From contig OMXC01000015.1 of assembly GCA_900314925.1 (NCBI GenBank), forward strand, positions 1 through 64,000: DNA of 64,000 bases. The letters are read 5' to 3'. Below are positions 53,641 to 63,031 of the stretch, in pieces. Positions within the stretch are counted from its first letter, which is position 1. Each line of letters begins with the position of its first letter. The position numbers and the translations under genes were made by a program. The stretch is from an uncultured Bacteroidales bacterium. Its GTDB lineage: Bacteria; Bacteroidota; Bacteroidia; Bacteroidales; P3. The notes beneath the pieces were generated by a model. The model ran no database searches. It was given only the letters and a program-made list of their open reading frames with translations, and was not told where the DNA came from.

Positions 53641-53657
53641 AATAATGTGTTTTTAAT

Positions 53658-54143
53658 TTATTGGTTTTCCTTAAAACGGTCGTCGCTGATCTCAACGACG
53701 TCGATGCGATAGCCCTCAATATCCACAACCTCTATCGCGTGGTCAGGGTCAATGAACTTGTTGACGGCATGCACTTCCATCTGCTGTCCGTCAATGAGGG
53801 CCTTGCCTGTAGGCGCCAGCCGCGATATTGTGGTGCCACGGCTGCCCACCTTGACGGCAGGCTCTATCTCGTTGACGCGGCTCGCCACTTCTTCGTTGAG
53901 GCTGAAGCGCTGCCACGTGCGCTTGCGCATGAAGAGAACCAGCGTCAGCGTACACAGCGCTATGGCACACAGCAGCACTATAGTGCCCGTGGTGTCGCCG
54001 AAGAGCGCGTAGGTCTGCCACACGCCGAAGCCGATAAGCAGCACACCGAAAGCCCCGGCAATGCCTCCAGGCAGCACGACAATCTCCATGGCGAGCAGCA
54101 ACACGCCAAGGATCAGCACAATGATGAGAAGTATTGTATTCAT
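53658..54143 (-). CDS. NfeD-family membrane protein
   Basis: 161 residues: two to three hydrophobic helices (residues 5-80) and a C-terminal OB-like domain (SRGTTISRLAPTGKALIDGQ, DIEGYRIDVVEI). Partner of the adjacent flotillin in membrane organisation. Confidence 0.92.
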   Translation of the reverse strand: MNTILLIIVLILGVLLLAMEIVVLPGGIAGAFGVLLIGFGVWQTYALFGDTTGTIVLLCAIALCTLTLVLFMRKRTWQRFSLNEEVASRVNEIEPAVKVGSRGTTISRLAPTGKALIDGQQMEVHAVNKFIDPDHAIEVVDIEGYRIDVVEISDDRFKENQ

Positions 54144-54146
54144 GGT

Positions 54147-54434
54147 CTATTCTTGTATTTCCGTTGTCAGTTGCTTGTCGAGCAGGGCGCTATGCATTGG
54201 CAGCAGGTCGCTGTAGGCGCCGTGCTTCACAGCGCACTTCCCATGACAGTGCACTATGATGGCGCACTGCTCGGCCTGTTCCTCCGTATGGCGGCAGATA
54301 TCCACCAGCGCCTTGATGACATAGTCAAACGAATGCACATCGTCGTTATACAGCACCAACGTGCATCCGCTGTCCTCCAGCGTGTCCACATCCTCGTTCG
54401 TCTCCGGGCTTACGTATGGTTTCTGCTCGTTCAT
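54147..54434 (-). CDS. clpS: ClpS adaptor of the Clp protease
   Basis: 95 residues. Core motif [20 protein letters not shown] and the C-terminal [11 protein letters not shown] are typical. ClpS delivers N-degron proteins to ClpAP. It overlaps ispF by 4 nt and is 3 nt from nfeD. Confidence 0.94.
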   Translation of the reverse strand: MNEQKPYVSPETNEDVDTLEDSGCTLVLYNDDVHSFDYVIKALVDICRHTEEQAEQCAIIVHCHGKCAVKHGAYSDLLPMHSALLDKQLTTEIQE

Positions 54435-54901
54435 GATTCTATGAGTGTTACAGCCTGTGCCGATATGCCTTCCATGCGTCCCTCAAACCCAAGGTGCTCC
54501 GTAGTGGTTGCCTTTACTGACACCCGCCCCACCTCTATGCCAAGAGCGTCGGCGATATTCTGTCTCATCTGCGGTATGTGCGGGGCCAGCTTAGGACGTT
54601 GTGCCGCCACCGTGCTGTCGATATTCTCCACGCGGTATCCATGCTCTTTGAGCAACCTCCCCACATGCGCCAACAGCTTCAGGCTGCTGATGCCCTTGTA
54701 TTGGGGATCAGTGTCGGGGAAATGCTTTCCTATGTCGCCAAGAGCCGCAGCGCCAAGCAGCGCGTCACAGATGGCGTGCAGCAACACATCGGCGTCGCTG
54801 TGTCCCACCAACCCGTGCGTATGTGGCACCAACACACCACCCAGCCACAGGGGCAACCCCTCGGCAAGCTGGTGAACATCATATCCTGTGCCTATACGCA
54901 T
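54431..54901 (-). CDS. ispF: 2-C-methyl-D-erythritol 2,4-cyclodiphosphate synthase
   Basis: 156 residues, complete. It makes the cyclodiphosphate of the MEP isoprenoid pathway. Metal-site motifs GTGYDVHQL and [21 protein letters not shown], and [12 protein letters not shown], are intact. It is 3 nt from porV. Confidence 0.97.
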   Translation of the reverse strand: MRIGTGYDVHQLAEGLPLWLGGVLVPHTHGLVGHSDADVLLHAICDALLGAAALGDIGKHFPDTDPQYKGISSLKLLAHVGRLLKEHGYRVENIDSTVAAQRPKLAPHIPQMRQNIADALGIEVGRVSVKATTTEHLGFEGRMEGISAQAVTLIES

Positions 54902-54904
54902 GGC

Positions 54905-56107
54905 TCATTTCTTTTCGGGCGACATCTCTATCATCAACCCTATGCGTATGGTGTGCGCCAATGGGTTGGTGGAGATTTTGGTGGTAGGTATAAGGTACGA
55001 AAGGTCGAACTTGAAGATATTGTAGCGCAAGCCAACACCCACGGTGGCATACTGTCGTCCGCCTTTGTTCTCGTGCTCGAAGAAATAACCGGCACGGGCG
55101 GCAAAGGTCTCGGCATACCAATACTCCACGCCGCCGGAGAGCTGGATCTCCTGCATCTCCTCGCTGAAGCCGCCGGGAGCGTCGGCGAAACTCTGGAAGG
55201 CTCCGGCTATGACACCAATATTGTTGTACTCGGCAAGGTTCTTGGCATAGCGAGTCTCGTAGGTGACGCCGTCGCGCGTGTACGGACGCGTAGGCACCAA
55301 CAGCTTGTTGGCATCCACCAGCACGCTGATCTTGTTGTATTCGTCTATGCGGTTGGTGTAGCGGCCACCGATGCGGAGGTTCGACGGCAGGAACTCCTTC
55401 TTGGTGTCGTCGTCCTCATATGAGAGCTTGGCGCCAAGGTTGGAGATATGCAGACCGAGGGCAAAGTCCTGCGTCTTGTCGATCTCACCCTGGTAGTAGA
55501 GACCGATGTCGGCAGCCAGCGAGTTGGCGGCATGCGTCGAGGTGTGCTCGCCGCTGCTGCTGATGACGGCGCCGTTGGTGAGGTCGCTGCGTATGAAGCG
55601 GCCGCTGGCACCCAGCGACAGCTGGTCGGTGATCTTCAGCGCATAGGTCAGATCAAAGGCAAACTCGTTGGGGTGTATGGTCTGCAGCGTCTGGCCGTCC
55701 TCGTCGGTGTTGTCGATGTCGCCGAGCGTAAAATAGGTGAGGCCCGCGGCAGCGGTGCTGTTTTTGTTGATACGGTAGTATCCGCTCAGATAGAACAGGT
55801 TCATGTCGCCGACCTTAAGGTTGCGAAGCCACGGAGTGTACGTGAGCCCCACACCCATATTGCCGTCAACGAAAGCCAGCTTGGCGTTGTTCCAGTGGGC
55901 CGAATAGAGGTCGGGCGCCGAGGCGGCACCCACGTCGCCCATACCGCTGCTCACAGCGTCGGGGGCGATAAGCAATATCGGCATACCGGTGGATATGTAG
56001 TTCTTGTTGTTGACGTTCTGTCCTGTCCAGTTTGTGCTGGTGCCGCTCTGAGCCACTGTCGTGGCAGCAAGCGAGATAAGTACGGCTGCTATTGCCAGTC
56101 TTTTCAT
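54905..56107 (-). CDS. porV: Type IX secretion outer membrane protein PorV
   Basis: 400 residues with signal peptide (LISLAATTVAQSG). PorV is a FadL-like outer-membrane barrel that shuttles T9SS cargo to the attachment complex. Family features: YISTGMPILLIAPDAVSSGM, ASAPDLYSAHWNNAKLAF, SLGASGRFIRSDLTNG, and a C-terminal FDLSYLIPT... HTIRIGLMIEM. It follows porU by 52 nt. Confidence 0.95.
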   Translation of the reverse strand: MKRLAIAAVLISLAATTVAQSGTSTNWTGQNVNNKNYISTGMPILLIAPDAVSSGMGDVGAASAPDLYSAHWNNAKLAFVDGNMGVGLTYTPWLRNLKVGDMNLFYLSGYYRINKNSTAAAGLTYFTLGDIDNTDEDGQTLQTIHPNEFAFDLTYALKITDQLSLGASGRFIRSDLTNGAVISSSGEHTSTHAANSLAADIGLYYQGEIDKTQDFALGLHISNLGAKLSYEDDDTKKEFLPSNLRIGGRYTNRIDEYNKISVLVDANKLLVPTRPYTRDGVTYETRYAKNLAEYNNIGVIAGAFQSFADAPGGFSEEMQEIQLSGGVEYWYAETFAARAGYFFEHENKGGRQYATVGVGLRYNIFKFDLSYLIPTTKISTNPLAHTIRIGLMIEMSPEKK

Positions 56108-56159
56108 GTTTTCTGTCGTTTGTATCTGTTAATAACGAGTGTCGTATGTTTTTATTGTG

Positions 56160-59100
56160 TCAATGCACTATAACTTTTCTTGTCGACTGGTGCGTCTCGC
56201 CGTCGGCGGTGGTGACGAGCATACGCGCCAGATACATGCCGGGGCTTACCTGCGAGAGGTCCCACCGCACGGGGCCCACCACATAGCTGCCCTCGCTGAC
56301 CGTGGGTTTGACGCTGAGCATCAGGCCGCCCTGAGGCGAGTAGACCTGCAGCACCGCCGACGTGATGCTGGCGCTGTTGTTGGTCTCGTAGCGGAACACG
56401 GCGCAGTCCGTCGCGGGGTTAGGCGCCACGGTGAGAGCCTCGAAGCTGGCCGTGTCGGCTCCGCGCACCCTGAACGTTATGGTCGCCGAGTTCGAGAAGC
56501 CCCAGATATTCCACGCCTTGAGGGTCAGCGTGTGCGTGCCTGCCGCTATGCCGCTCAGCGGATAGCGCACGGTGCCGCGTCGCGAGTCTGTGACGTCGGC
56601 GTCGTAGAAGTTATTGAGCACCACCAACGTGCCGGCGTTGTTGTCTATCATCGCCGTGATGTCGTGCCCCAAGCCCGAGCCGAAGGCGTTGATGCCCACC
56701 GAGTCGAAGAGGTAGGCCACGAGCACCGGGTTCTCATCGGTGAGGCCGCCGCTGCGGAAATTCTCGTCGCCGAGGTAAAGCTCTATCTCGGGCCGTGTCT
56801 CGCGGATGACGACCTCCTCGTTGAGGCCGCCGAAATAGAGGCGGCGGTAGCTGCCGGAGGCATGCTCGTAACCGCTCACGGCGTAGTGGCTCAGCTTGCC
56901 GGGGGCATACTGGAAGGCCACGTCGCGCGGCACGGTGAAGGTATACTCGAAGCGCCCACCGCTGACAGGCACGGCGCCGCGGTAGAGCACATCCTTCTGC
57001 TGCACAAAGGACACCTCGGTGCCCGGGTTGTCGTTGGCGAGGGTCTTGCTCTGTTTCTCGCGGTCGTAGACCACAGGGTATACCATGCCGTCGAAGTCCT
57101 CGACGAGCTGTCCCTCGACGTCGCGCACCTCGCCGCGCACCGTCACCTGCGACAGCACCATGGCGGTGTCACAGGTCAGCGAGTCCACGTCGTGGCCGTC
57201 GATATTGGTCACCGTCACCACGTTGCGCGGCACGCTGAGATGCAGCGCCGGGTCGCCCAGCAGGCCTATGCAGGGCGACACCGCGGTGCGGTTCTTGGCC
57301 TTGCGCAGGGCGTCGCCTATCGTGTTGGCGGTATCGAGAGCATAGAGTATGACGTCAGTATTGAAGCGTTCCACATGGCTTATCGGCCTTGTGGCGCTCA
57401 CCACGCCTATGGCGCCGCCCGTGGCGAGCAAGAATGCCTCGGCGCCGCTCTCCTCCTCCACCAGGTCATGGAAACCGTAGGAGCAGGTACTCGTGACCAG
57501 CAGCGGCCAGCGCCCGTCGTTGGCGTAGCCCGCTATGTCGCTCGGCTCTATGTAGCGCTCGGTGCCTATGTAGTGCACCGACCCGTGGCCTATGTAGTTG
57601 AGCAGCAGGCATCCGTTGCCTATCCGCTTGGTGAGGGCGTTCTTCAGCTCGGGGTAGAACGAACCTATGGCGTTGTTCTGCTGATGGTAGGCGTCGGCAT
57701 AGAGGCGGTCGACGTTTATCGCCGGGTATTGTGCGCCTATCTTGTTGGCCGTAATCTCGGAGGAGTGCACGAAGATCGTGTCGCCGGGGCGCGACGGGTC
57801 GGCGTCGTCGGCGAGCAGCGCCACAAAGCTGCGCCAGCTGCCGCGGGCGGCGTCGGTGCCGAGGTCGGAGCGCATCATGTAGCGCTCTATCTTGTCAACC
57901 ATGTGCGCGGCCTCGGCCTCGGTCTTGGCGGGCAGGCGGCCCACGCTGACGTCGAGGCTCTCGCTGGAGGCGCCCGTCTCGTTGCTGTCGAGGTAACCCA
58001 TCACATCGTCGCTGCAATAGGAGACGCCGTCGTTGTCAAACGAGTAAGTCGTCTCGTATGTCGTCACCATCGGCAGGTTGTGACCGGTGAGGTTGCGCGG
58101 GTCGAAGGTGGCTTTGCCGAAGAGGAGCAGGTAGCGCGGCGCCTTTTCGGGGTGCCGGCTGCGCAGGTGGCGCAGCAGCGAGCGTATGGCCATGGGGTCT
58201 TGCTTGCCCGACGAGAACTCGTTGTACACCTGCCGGTCGGTGACCACGAGGGTCTCCAGCCCGTCCATGACGGCATGCAGCGAGGCCAGCCGCTGCGCCT
58301 GGGCCATGAAGCGCGGGTGCGTCACAACGACGAATTCCGCGGCCGCGGCGCCGTGCAGGTCCTGGTGCGCCACTGCCTCGACGGCGTCGGGCGACAGGAA
58401 CGACGAACCGCCGAAGGCCACATACTGGCGCGCCTCGGTGGTCGAGTCGGTCCACCGGCCGGAGCTCAGCGTCATCTCGCGCTCGGCGCCCGGGGTGGTC
58501 ACCTCCCACACCCTAAGGGCGTCGCCGCCTCCGCTATAGCGGAAAGCGGCCGTCGAGCCCAGATGGCTGCCGTTGCGCACCAGCGTCTGGCCGCTGCCAA
58601 AGGCCAAGGGCACAAGGCCCGTCATCTCTATATAGTCGAGGTACCCTTCGCCGGTATTCTCGCCGGGGCGGTATGTCAGTGAGAAGGTGAGGCTCTGCGC
58701 CGTGCCGCTCACGGTCTCAAGCACCGTGGTGTACACGCCGGCGCTGGAGATGTAGTGCGTGCGGTCGTAGCCCGTCGTGCGCACACTGAAGCTGCCCGTC
58801 GCGGCGCTCTTGTTGGCCAGGGCGTAGCGCAGCTTGATGTTTCTCGCCGTGGCCGGCAGCGCGAGGGTGAACGAGCGGGTGGCCGTGGTCACGGAGAACT
58901 TCTCCCCCATCCACACCTGCCCGGTGTTGAAGAGGTTGACGCGGTCGTTGTTGACCACCGCCACTGCGGTGTAGGTGTCCGTCACCGTGTCGGCCTCCAC
59001 CTCCGGGGCCAGTGCCACGCGCCGCGGCTCGGGGGCCGTGGTGGTGAGGAAATAGTAGTTCTCGGAGGCATAGGCATGGCGGCGCATCTCCCAGCGGCGG

Positions 59101-59468
59101 TCGCCGCTGCTGTAGCGCCACACGTCGGTGCCTTCGCCGAAGAAGAGCAGCCAGTCGCCGCTGCCGAAGCGCCCGTCGCCGTCGGCGTCGTGCACCTCGA
59201 TAGCCAACGGCCGCAGGTCGTCCGTGGATGTCACCCTGTTGTTGAGACTCAGCATCTCGCCGCCGGCGCCGTAGAGCCCTATGCGCGCCACGTCGGCCCC
59301 CTGGAGGCCCGGCACATCGGCGACGGTGACGCGGTACATGCCGGCCGTGCGCACCGTCAGCCGCCACCAGTCGCCGCCGGCAAGGACCGACGACCCCTGA
59401 CCAACGGCCGTTGCGGCGAGGCACAGAGCCATGCAGACTATGCCCATCAGTTTTTTCACGCCATACAT
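56160..59468 (-). CDS. porU: Type IX secretion sortase PorU (gingipain-like C25 protease)
   Basis: 1102 residues. Signal peptide, then N-terminal beta domains, then a C25 caspase-like protease with catalytic His at about residue 628 (YIGHGSVHY) and Cys at about residue 662 (TSTCSYGF). It ends with an Ig-like and CTD region (VAPNPATDCAVFRYETN... GMYLARMLVTTADG). PorU removes the C-terminal signal from T9SS cargo and attaches it to A-LPS; its neighbours porV and the three CTD proteins in this window fit that role. Confidence 0.95.
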   Translation of the reverse strand: MYGVKKLMGIVCMALCLAATAVGQGSSVLAGGDWWRLTVRTAGMYRVTVADVPGLQGADVARIGLYGAGGEMLSLNNRVTSTDDLRPLAIEVHDADGDGRFGSGDWLLFFGEGTDVWRYSSGDRRWEMRRHAYASENYYFLTTTAPEPRRVALAPEVEADTVTDTYTAVAVVNNDRVNLFNTGQVWMGEKFSVTTATRSFTLALPATARNIKLRYALANKSAATGSFSVRTTGYDRTHYISSAGVYTTVLETVSGTAQSLTFSLTYRPGENTGEGYLDYIEMTGLVPLAFGSGQTLVRNGSHLGSTAAFRYSGGGDALRVWEVTTPGAEREMTLSSGRWTDSTTEARQYVAFGGSSFLSPDAVEAVAHQDLHGAAAAEFVVVTHPRFMAQAQRLASLHAVMDGLETLVVTDRQVYNEFSSGKQDPMAIRSLLRHLRSRHPEKAPRYLLLFGKATFDPRNLTGHNLPMVTTYETTYSFDNDGVSYCSDDVMGYLDSNETGASSESLDVSVGRLPAKTEAEAAHMVDKIERYMMRSDLGTDAARGSWRSFVALLADDADPSRPGDTIFVHSSEITANKIGAQYPAINVDRLYADAYHQQNNAIGSFYPELKNALTKRIGNGCLLLNYIGHGSVHYIGTERYIEPSDIAGYANDGRWPLLVTSTCSYGFHDLVEEESGAEAFLLATGGAIGVVSATRPISHVERFNTDVILYALDTANTIGDALRKAKNRTAVSPCIGLLGDPALHLSVPRNVVTVTNIDGHDVDSLTCDTAMVLSQVTVRGEVRDVEGQLVEDFDGMVYPVVYDREKQSKTLANDNPGTEVSFVQQKDVLYRGAVPVSGGRFEYTFTVPRDVAFQYAPGKLSHYAVSGYEHASGSYRRLYFGGLNEEVVIRETRPEIELYLGDENFRSGGLTDENPVLVAYLFDSVGINAFGSGLGHDITAMIDNNAGTLVVLNNFYDADVTDSRRGTVRYPLSGIAAGTHTLTLKAWNIWGFSNSATITFRVRGADTASFEALTVAPNPATDCAVFRYETNNSASITSAVLQVYSPQGGLMLSVKPTVSEGSYVVGPVRWDLSQVSPGMYLARMLVTTADGETHQSTRKVIVH

Positions 59469-59492
59469 AACGCCGACTTGAATATTTTATTG

Positions 59493-59500
59493 TATATTTG
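59493..59500 (+). promoter_or_regulatory. -7 element of the MATE gene promoter
   Basis: TATATTTG, 27 nt upstream of the start codon ATG at 59528. The gap to porU is only about 60 nt, so promoters for both directions overlap here. Confidence 0.6.
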
Positions 59501-59527
59501 CATTGCAAATTTTATGCCATCCGAAGC

Positions 59528-60877
59528 ATGAACATCGAACTGTCAGGCCATTACACCTATCGGCGCATAGTAAAATCTGTGCTCCCGAGCATCGCCATGG
59601 TGCTCATCACGTCGGTCTACAGCATCGTCGACGGCTTTTTCATAGCCAACTTCGCCGGCAAGAGCGGCTTCGCCGCCATCAACCTCATGTGGCCCGCGCT
59701 GATGATCATGGGCTCGCTGGGCCTGATGGTGGGCAGCGGCGGCGGCGCCCTGGTGGCCAAGGTCAAGGGCGAAGGCTACACCGAGAAAGCCAACCGCATC
59801 TTCACCATGCTCGTGCGCTTCACCGGGCAGTTAGGCCTCGTGCTGGCCGTCCTGTTTGCGCTGTTCACCCCCGCCATAGCCCGCTGGCTGGGCGCCGACG
59901 AGGGCATGATGCACGAGTGTGTGGTCTACAGCCGCATCTGCATGATAGGCCTGCCGGGCTTCGTGCTGCAGATGGCCTTCCAGTCGTTCTACATGGCTGC
60001 CGAACGGCCACAACTCGGCACCGTGATGTCGGTGGTCAGCGGCGTGGTCAACATCGTCCTCGACGCCCTCCTCGTCTGGCTCCTCGGCTGGGGCGTGGCG
60101 GGCGCCGCCATAGCCACCGCCGTAGCGCAGCTCGTCGGCGGCCTCTTCCCCGTGGTGTACTTCAGCACGCGGCGCCTCAACCGCGGCAGCCTCAAGATGC
60201 TGCGCCACACCCGCGTCATCTGGCCCTACATCGGCAAAGCCTGCTCCAACGGCCTCTCCGAATATGTGGGCAACATAGCCATGAACATCGTCAGCATCTG
60301 CTACAACCTGCAGCTCATGCGACACCTCGGCGAAGACGGCGTGGCAGCCTACGGCGTGGTCATGTACATAGCCTTCGTCTACGCGGCGGTCTTCATAGGC
60401 TACAACATAGCCATCACACCCGTCATAGGCTTCCACTACGGCGCACGCAACCTCGGAGAGCAGCGCTCGCTCTTCCGCAAGTCGCTGGCAGTGATAGGCC
60501 TGACTGGCGTCGCCATGACCATCCTCTCCGAGCTCTTCAGCAGCGGCCTGGCACAGCTCTTCGTGGGCTACGACGCCTCGCTGACTGCGCTGACAACCAA
60601 GGCCATACGCATCTACATGCTGTGCTTCCTCATCTGCGGCTGGAGCATGTTCGTCTCCGCACTCTTCACCGCCATGCAGAACGGCGTGGTCAGCGCCGTG
60701 GCCGCCTTCGCGCGGTCGCTGGTCTTCGAGCTCGCCGCCGTCTGGGTGCTGCCGGCCCTCTTCGGCATCGACGGCATCTGGTGGTCCGTCAACGTCGCCG
60801 AGGCGCTCACCCTCATCCTCTGCGCCTTCCTCGTCTGGCGCTACGCCCCGCAGCTCCTCGACCGCCGCAGAGCGTGA
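59528..60877 (+). CDS. MATE-family multidrug efflux transporter
   Basis: 449 residues from the ATG at 59528 (an in-frame TTG at 59498 lies in the promoter). Twelve helices; two homologous halves each start with a pattern like LPSIAMVLITSVYSIVDGFF and YVGNIAMNIVSICYNLQL. Exports drugs or toxic compounds using an ion gradient. Substrate unknown. Confidence 0.94.
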   Translation: MNIELSGHYTYRRIVKSVLPSIAMVLITSVYSIVDGFFIANFAGKSGFAAINLMWPALMIMGSLGLMVGSGGGALVAKVKGEGYTEKANRIFTMLVRFTGQLGLVLAVLFALFTPAIARWLGADEGMMHECVVYSRICMIGLPGFVLQMAFQSFYMAAERPQLGTVMSVVSGVVNIVLDALLVWLLGWGVAGAAIATAVAQLVGGLFPVVYFSTRRLNRGSLKMLRHTRVIWPYIGKACSNGLSEYVGNIAMNIVSICYNLQLMRHLGEDGVAAYGVVMYIAFVYAAVFIGYNIAITPVIGFHYGARNLGEQRSLFRKSLAVIGLTGVAMTILSELFSSGLAQLFVGYDASLTALTTKAIRIYMLCFLICGWSMFVSALFTAMQNGVVSAVAAFARSLVFELAAVWVLPALFGIDGIWWSVNVAEALTLILCAFLVWRYAPQLLDRRRA

Positions 60878-61016
60878 CAGCGGCCGTCCGGTCCACTCCC
60901 CTTTTCTCCCCCGCCACCCCTTCGGCATACCGCTGCCGGCACAGCGGCCCCACCCCCTTTTCACCCACTTTTCACCCCCGACCCTCCTCGGACCTCCTAC
61001 GGACCCGGTACGGCCG

Positions 61017-61094
61017 TTCTTCAGTAGTTCTTCAGTAGTTCTTCAGTAGTTCTTCAGTGCGGCACTGAAGAACTACTGAAGAACTACTGAAGAA
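61017..61094. repeat. TTCTTCAG intergenic palindrome
   Basis: Left arm with one extra unit (61017-61060), centre G, right arm 61062-61094 as an exact reverse complement of 61028-61060. Preceded by CCTCCTACGG and CGGTACGG words, followed by AATGCCG and CTCCGTAG. It lies between the MATE gene and a tRNA. Confidence 0.95.
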
Positions 61095-61194
61095 ATGCCG
61101 AAGGGACTCCGTAGAGGGGCCGTAGGGGATGGGTGCAAATTTTTTTTCGCCGCCACACAATATTTTTCCATGTTTGCTGTTTTATCTGTGCATT

Positions 61195-61268
61195 GGCCCC
61201 GTAGTTCAGCTGAATAGAACGTCGGATTCCGGTTCCGAAAGTCGTGGGTTTGAATCCCGCCGGGGTCA
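61195..61268 (+). tRNA. tRNA-Arg (anticodon CCG)
   Basis: 74 nt: acceptor stem GGCCCCG/CGGGGTC with one G-T pair, D arm GTTC...GAAC, anticodon stem TCGGA/TCCGA around loop TTCCGGT (anticodon CCG, reads CGG), T arm GTGGG-TTTGAAT-CCCGC, discriminator A. CCA is not encoded. Confidence 0.95.
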
Positions 61269-61329
61269 CTAAGACAAGGTGCGTGCGCAGTGCGGTGAGA
61301 GAGGAAAGACATTAAATCCTACACATTTT

Positions 61330-62238
61330 ATGAAAAAATCAAGCAACCCGTTTATGCAGCTGCTTGTGCTGGTAGCGGTGGCTCTCCTTATGTTCATAGT
61401 CGTCGGGGCGCTTTCGGCAGCCGCCGGCCTGGCCGACGTCCCCCTGATGCAGATTCCGTACCTCTACGCCGTGCAGGCTGTCACCCAGGTGCTCACCATG
61501 GCGGTGCCCACGGTGGTGATCGCGGCCGTATACTTCCGCGGACGGCAGCGGGCGTTCTACCGCATGGACTTCGGCGGCCGCCGGTGGCTGATGGCGCTGG
61601 CGGGCATGGTGGTCATGCTGCTCATCGTGCCCCTGGACGAGGCGCTGACGCGCTGGAACGAGGCCTGGGACCTCGGCGCCCTGGGCGAGAGCCTGCGCGC
61701 CATGCAGGAGACGACCGAAGGGCTGGTGAACGACATGTTCGCGCAGACGAGCGTCGGCGGGCTGCTGGTCAACCTGCTGGTGATCGGCCTGGTGCCGGCG
61801 GTGTGCGAGGAACTGTTCTTCCGCACAGGCATACAGAACCTGCTTGAGCGGTGGTTCACAGGCAACTACGAGGGCGCCGCGCCGCGCCGCGGCAGGGGCT
61901 TCGGCATGCACGCGGCCGTGTGGGTGACGGCGGCGGTGTTCAGCCTCTTCCACGGCGAGATGTTCTCCTTCATGCCGCGCCTGCTGATGGGCGCCGTGCT
62001 CGGCTATCTGTACGTCTACGGCGGCTCGCTGCTGGTGAACATGGCGGCCCACTTCATCAACAACGCCACCCTCGTGGTGCTCTACTGGCTCTACAGCAAC
62101 GGCCTGTCGCCGGTGGACCCGACGGGGGACCTGATGATAGGGTGGCCGGTGACGGTGTGCTGCACGCTGGCGGCGCTGACGCTGTTCTACACCACCTTCA
62201 TCATGAAGCGCGACCCGGGCGCAGGAAAAAACAAATGA
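61330..62238 (+). CDS. CPBP-family intramembrane metalloprotease
   Basis: 302 residues with multiple membrane helices. Active-site motifs are EELFFRTGIQNLL (EExxxR) and FSLFHGEMFSFM (FxxxH), with NMAAHFINNATLV as third motif. An upstream in-frame ATG at 61279 overlaps the region just after the tRNA; the start at 61330 (MKKSSNPFMQ) is preferred. Cellular role unknown. Confidence 0.9.
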   Translation: MKKSSNPFMQLLVLVAVALLMFIVVGALSAAAGLADVPLMQIPYLYAVQAVTQVLTMAVPTVVIAAVYFRGRQRAFYRMDFGGRRWLMALAGMVVMLLIVPLDEALTRWNEAWDLGALGESLRAMQETTEGLVNDMFAQTSVGGLLVNLLVIGLVPAVCEELFFRTGIQNLLERWFTGNYEGAAPRRGRGFGMHAAVWVTAAVFSLFHGEMFSFMPRLLMGAVLGYLYVYGGSLLVNMAAHFINNATLVVLYWLYSNGLSPVDPTGDLMIGWPVTVCCTLAALTLFYTTFIMKRDPGAGKNK

Positions 62239-62420
62239 ATAAAAGGCTTAAAATTAGCCGTTAGACCCCCTCAAAGGGTGCTTTTGCGCCGTCGCCGCGC
62301 CTGTTAACAACAAAAGCGGCAAAATCGGCAGACACCTGACAACAAGATACTTGTCACAAGGACAAATGTTAAAAAAGAGCAAAAAAGAAAAAATTTAGCT
62401 TCGGATTGAAAAAAAAGTAC

Positions 62421-62428
62421 TATTTTTG
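62421..62428 (+). promoter_or_regulatory. -7 element of the HU gene promoter
   Basis: TATTTTTG 57 nt before the HU start codon, in an AT-rich tract. Confidence 0.6.
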
Positions 62429-62484
62429 CAGTCCGATTTGGGTTGAAAAACAAATTATTAATAACACAAAAATCATTACGCAAA

Positions 62485-62769
62485 ATGACAAAGGCAGAAA
62501 TCGTAGCTGAAATAGCTCAGAAAACCGGTATCGAGAAAGTCGCCATCCAGGCCACTGTCGAGGAGTTCATGACCGTGATCAAAGAGAGCCTTTCCGAGGG
62601 CGAGAACGTGTACCTGCGTGGCTTCGGCAGCTTCATCGTGAAGAAACGCGCTGAGAAGACTGGCCGCAACATCAGCAAGAACACCACCATCATCATCCCG
62701 GCTCACAACATCCCCGCTTTCAAGCCCGCCAAGACTTTCATGCAGGATGTGAAAAAGAAAGTGAAATAA
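62485..62769 (+). CDS. HU-family DNA-binding protein
   Basis: 94 residues, histone-like protein that bends DNA. Signature LRGFGSFIVKKRAEKTGRN and a Lys-rich tail (FKPAKTFMQDVKKK). The in-frame ATG at 62443 is upstream within a weak context; the start at 62485 gives the usual HU length. Confidence 0.95.
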   Translation: MTKAEIVAEIAQKTGIEKVAIQATVEEFMTVIKESLSEGENVYLRGFGSFIVKKRAEKTGRNISKNTTIIIPAHNIPAFKPAKTFMQDVKKKVK

Positions 62770-62786
62770 GTTAAAAACCTCAGACA

Positions 62787-62876
62787 ATGCCTAACGGAAA
62801 GAAACATAAACGCCACAAAATGTCTACGCACAAGCGTAAAAAACGCCTGCGCAAGAACAGACACAAGAAGAAATAA
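62787..62876 (+). CDS. AURKAIP1/COX24-domain small basic protein
   Basis: 29 residues, almost all Lys, Arg and His (MPNGKKHKRHK... HKRKKRLRKNRHKKK). This tiny protein is conserved in Bacteroidota and is likely ribosome-associated. Too short for automatic gene finding. It follows HU by 17 nt. Confidence 0.9.
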   Translation: MPNGKKHKRHKMSTHKRKKRLRKNRHKKK

Positions 62877-62952
62877 AGGCTGACGGGCATCGACCCGCAG
62901 CGCCGGAGCCGCCTTGGCGGCACCGGGATTTCTTCAAAAGAACAAGACTAAA

Positions 62953-63000
62953 ACAAATTACACACCACCCGTAAAAGGGCTGGTATGTAGTTTGTTTTTA
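62953..63000 (+). terminator. Hairpin with T-run before the RNase gene
   Basis: ACAAATTACACACCACCC pairs imperfectly with GGGCTGGTATGTAGTTTGT and is followed by TTTTTA. It could end the HU transcript or attenuate the RNase gene. Confidence 0.65.
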
Positions 63001-63031
63001 TGTATATCCAACATATAACAACACTGACACA

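Noticed and set aside
56139..58682. 847-codon plus-strand frame antisense to porU
   Set aside because: Mirror of the porU coding frame; no recognisable domain, and PorU catalytic motifs are clear on the other strand.
61084..61312. Minus-strand frames reading GIQTHDFRNRNPTFY and GFKPTTFGTGIR
   Set aside because: These are the well-known false proteins obtained by translating a tRNA in reverse; they lie on the tRNA-Arg gene.
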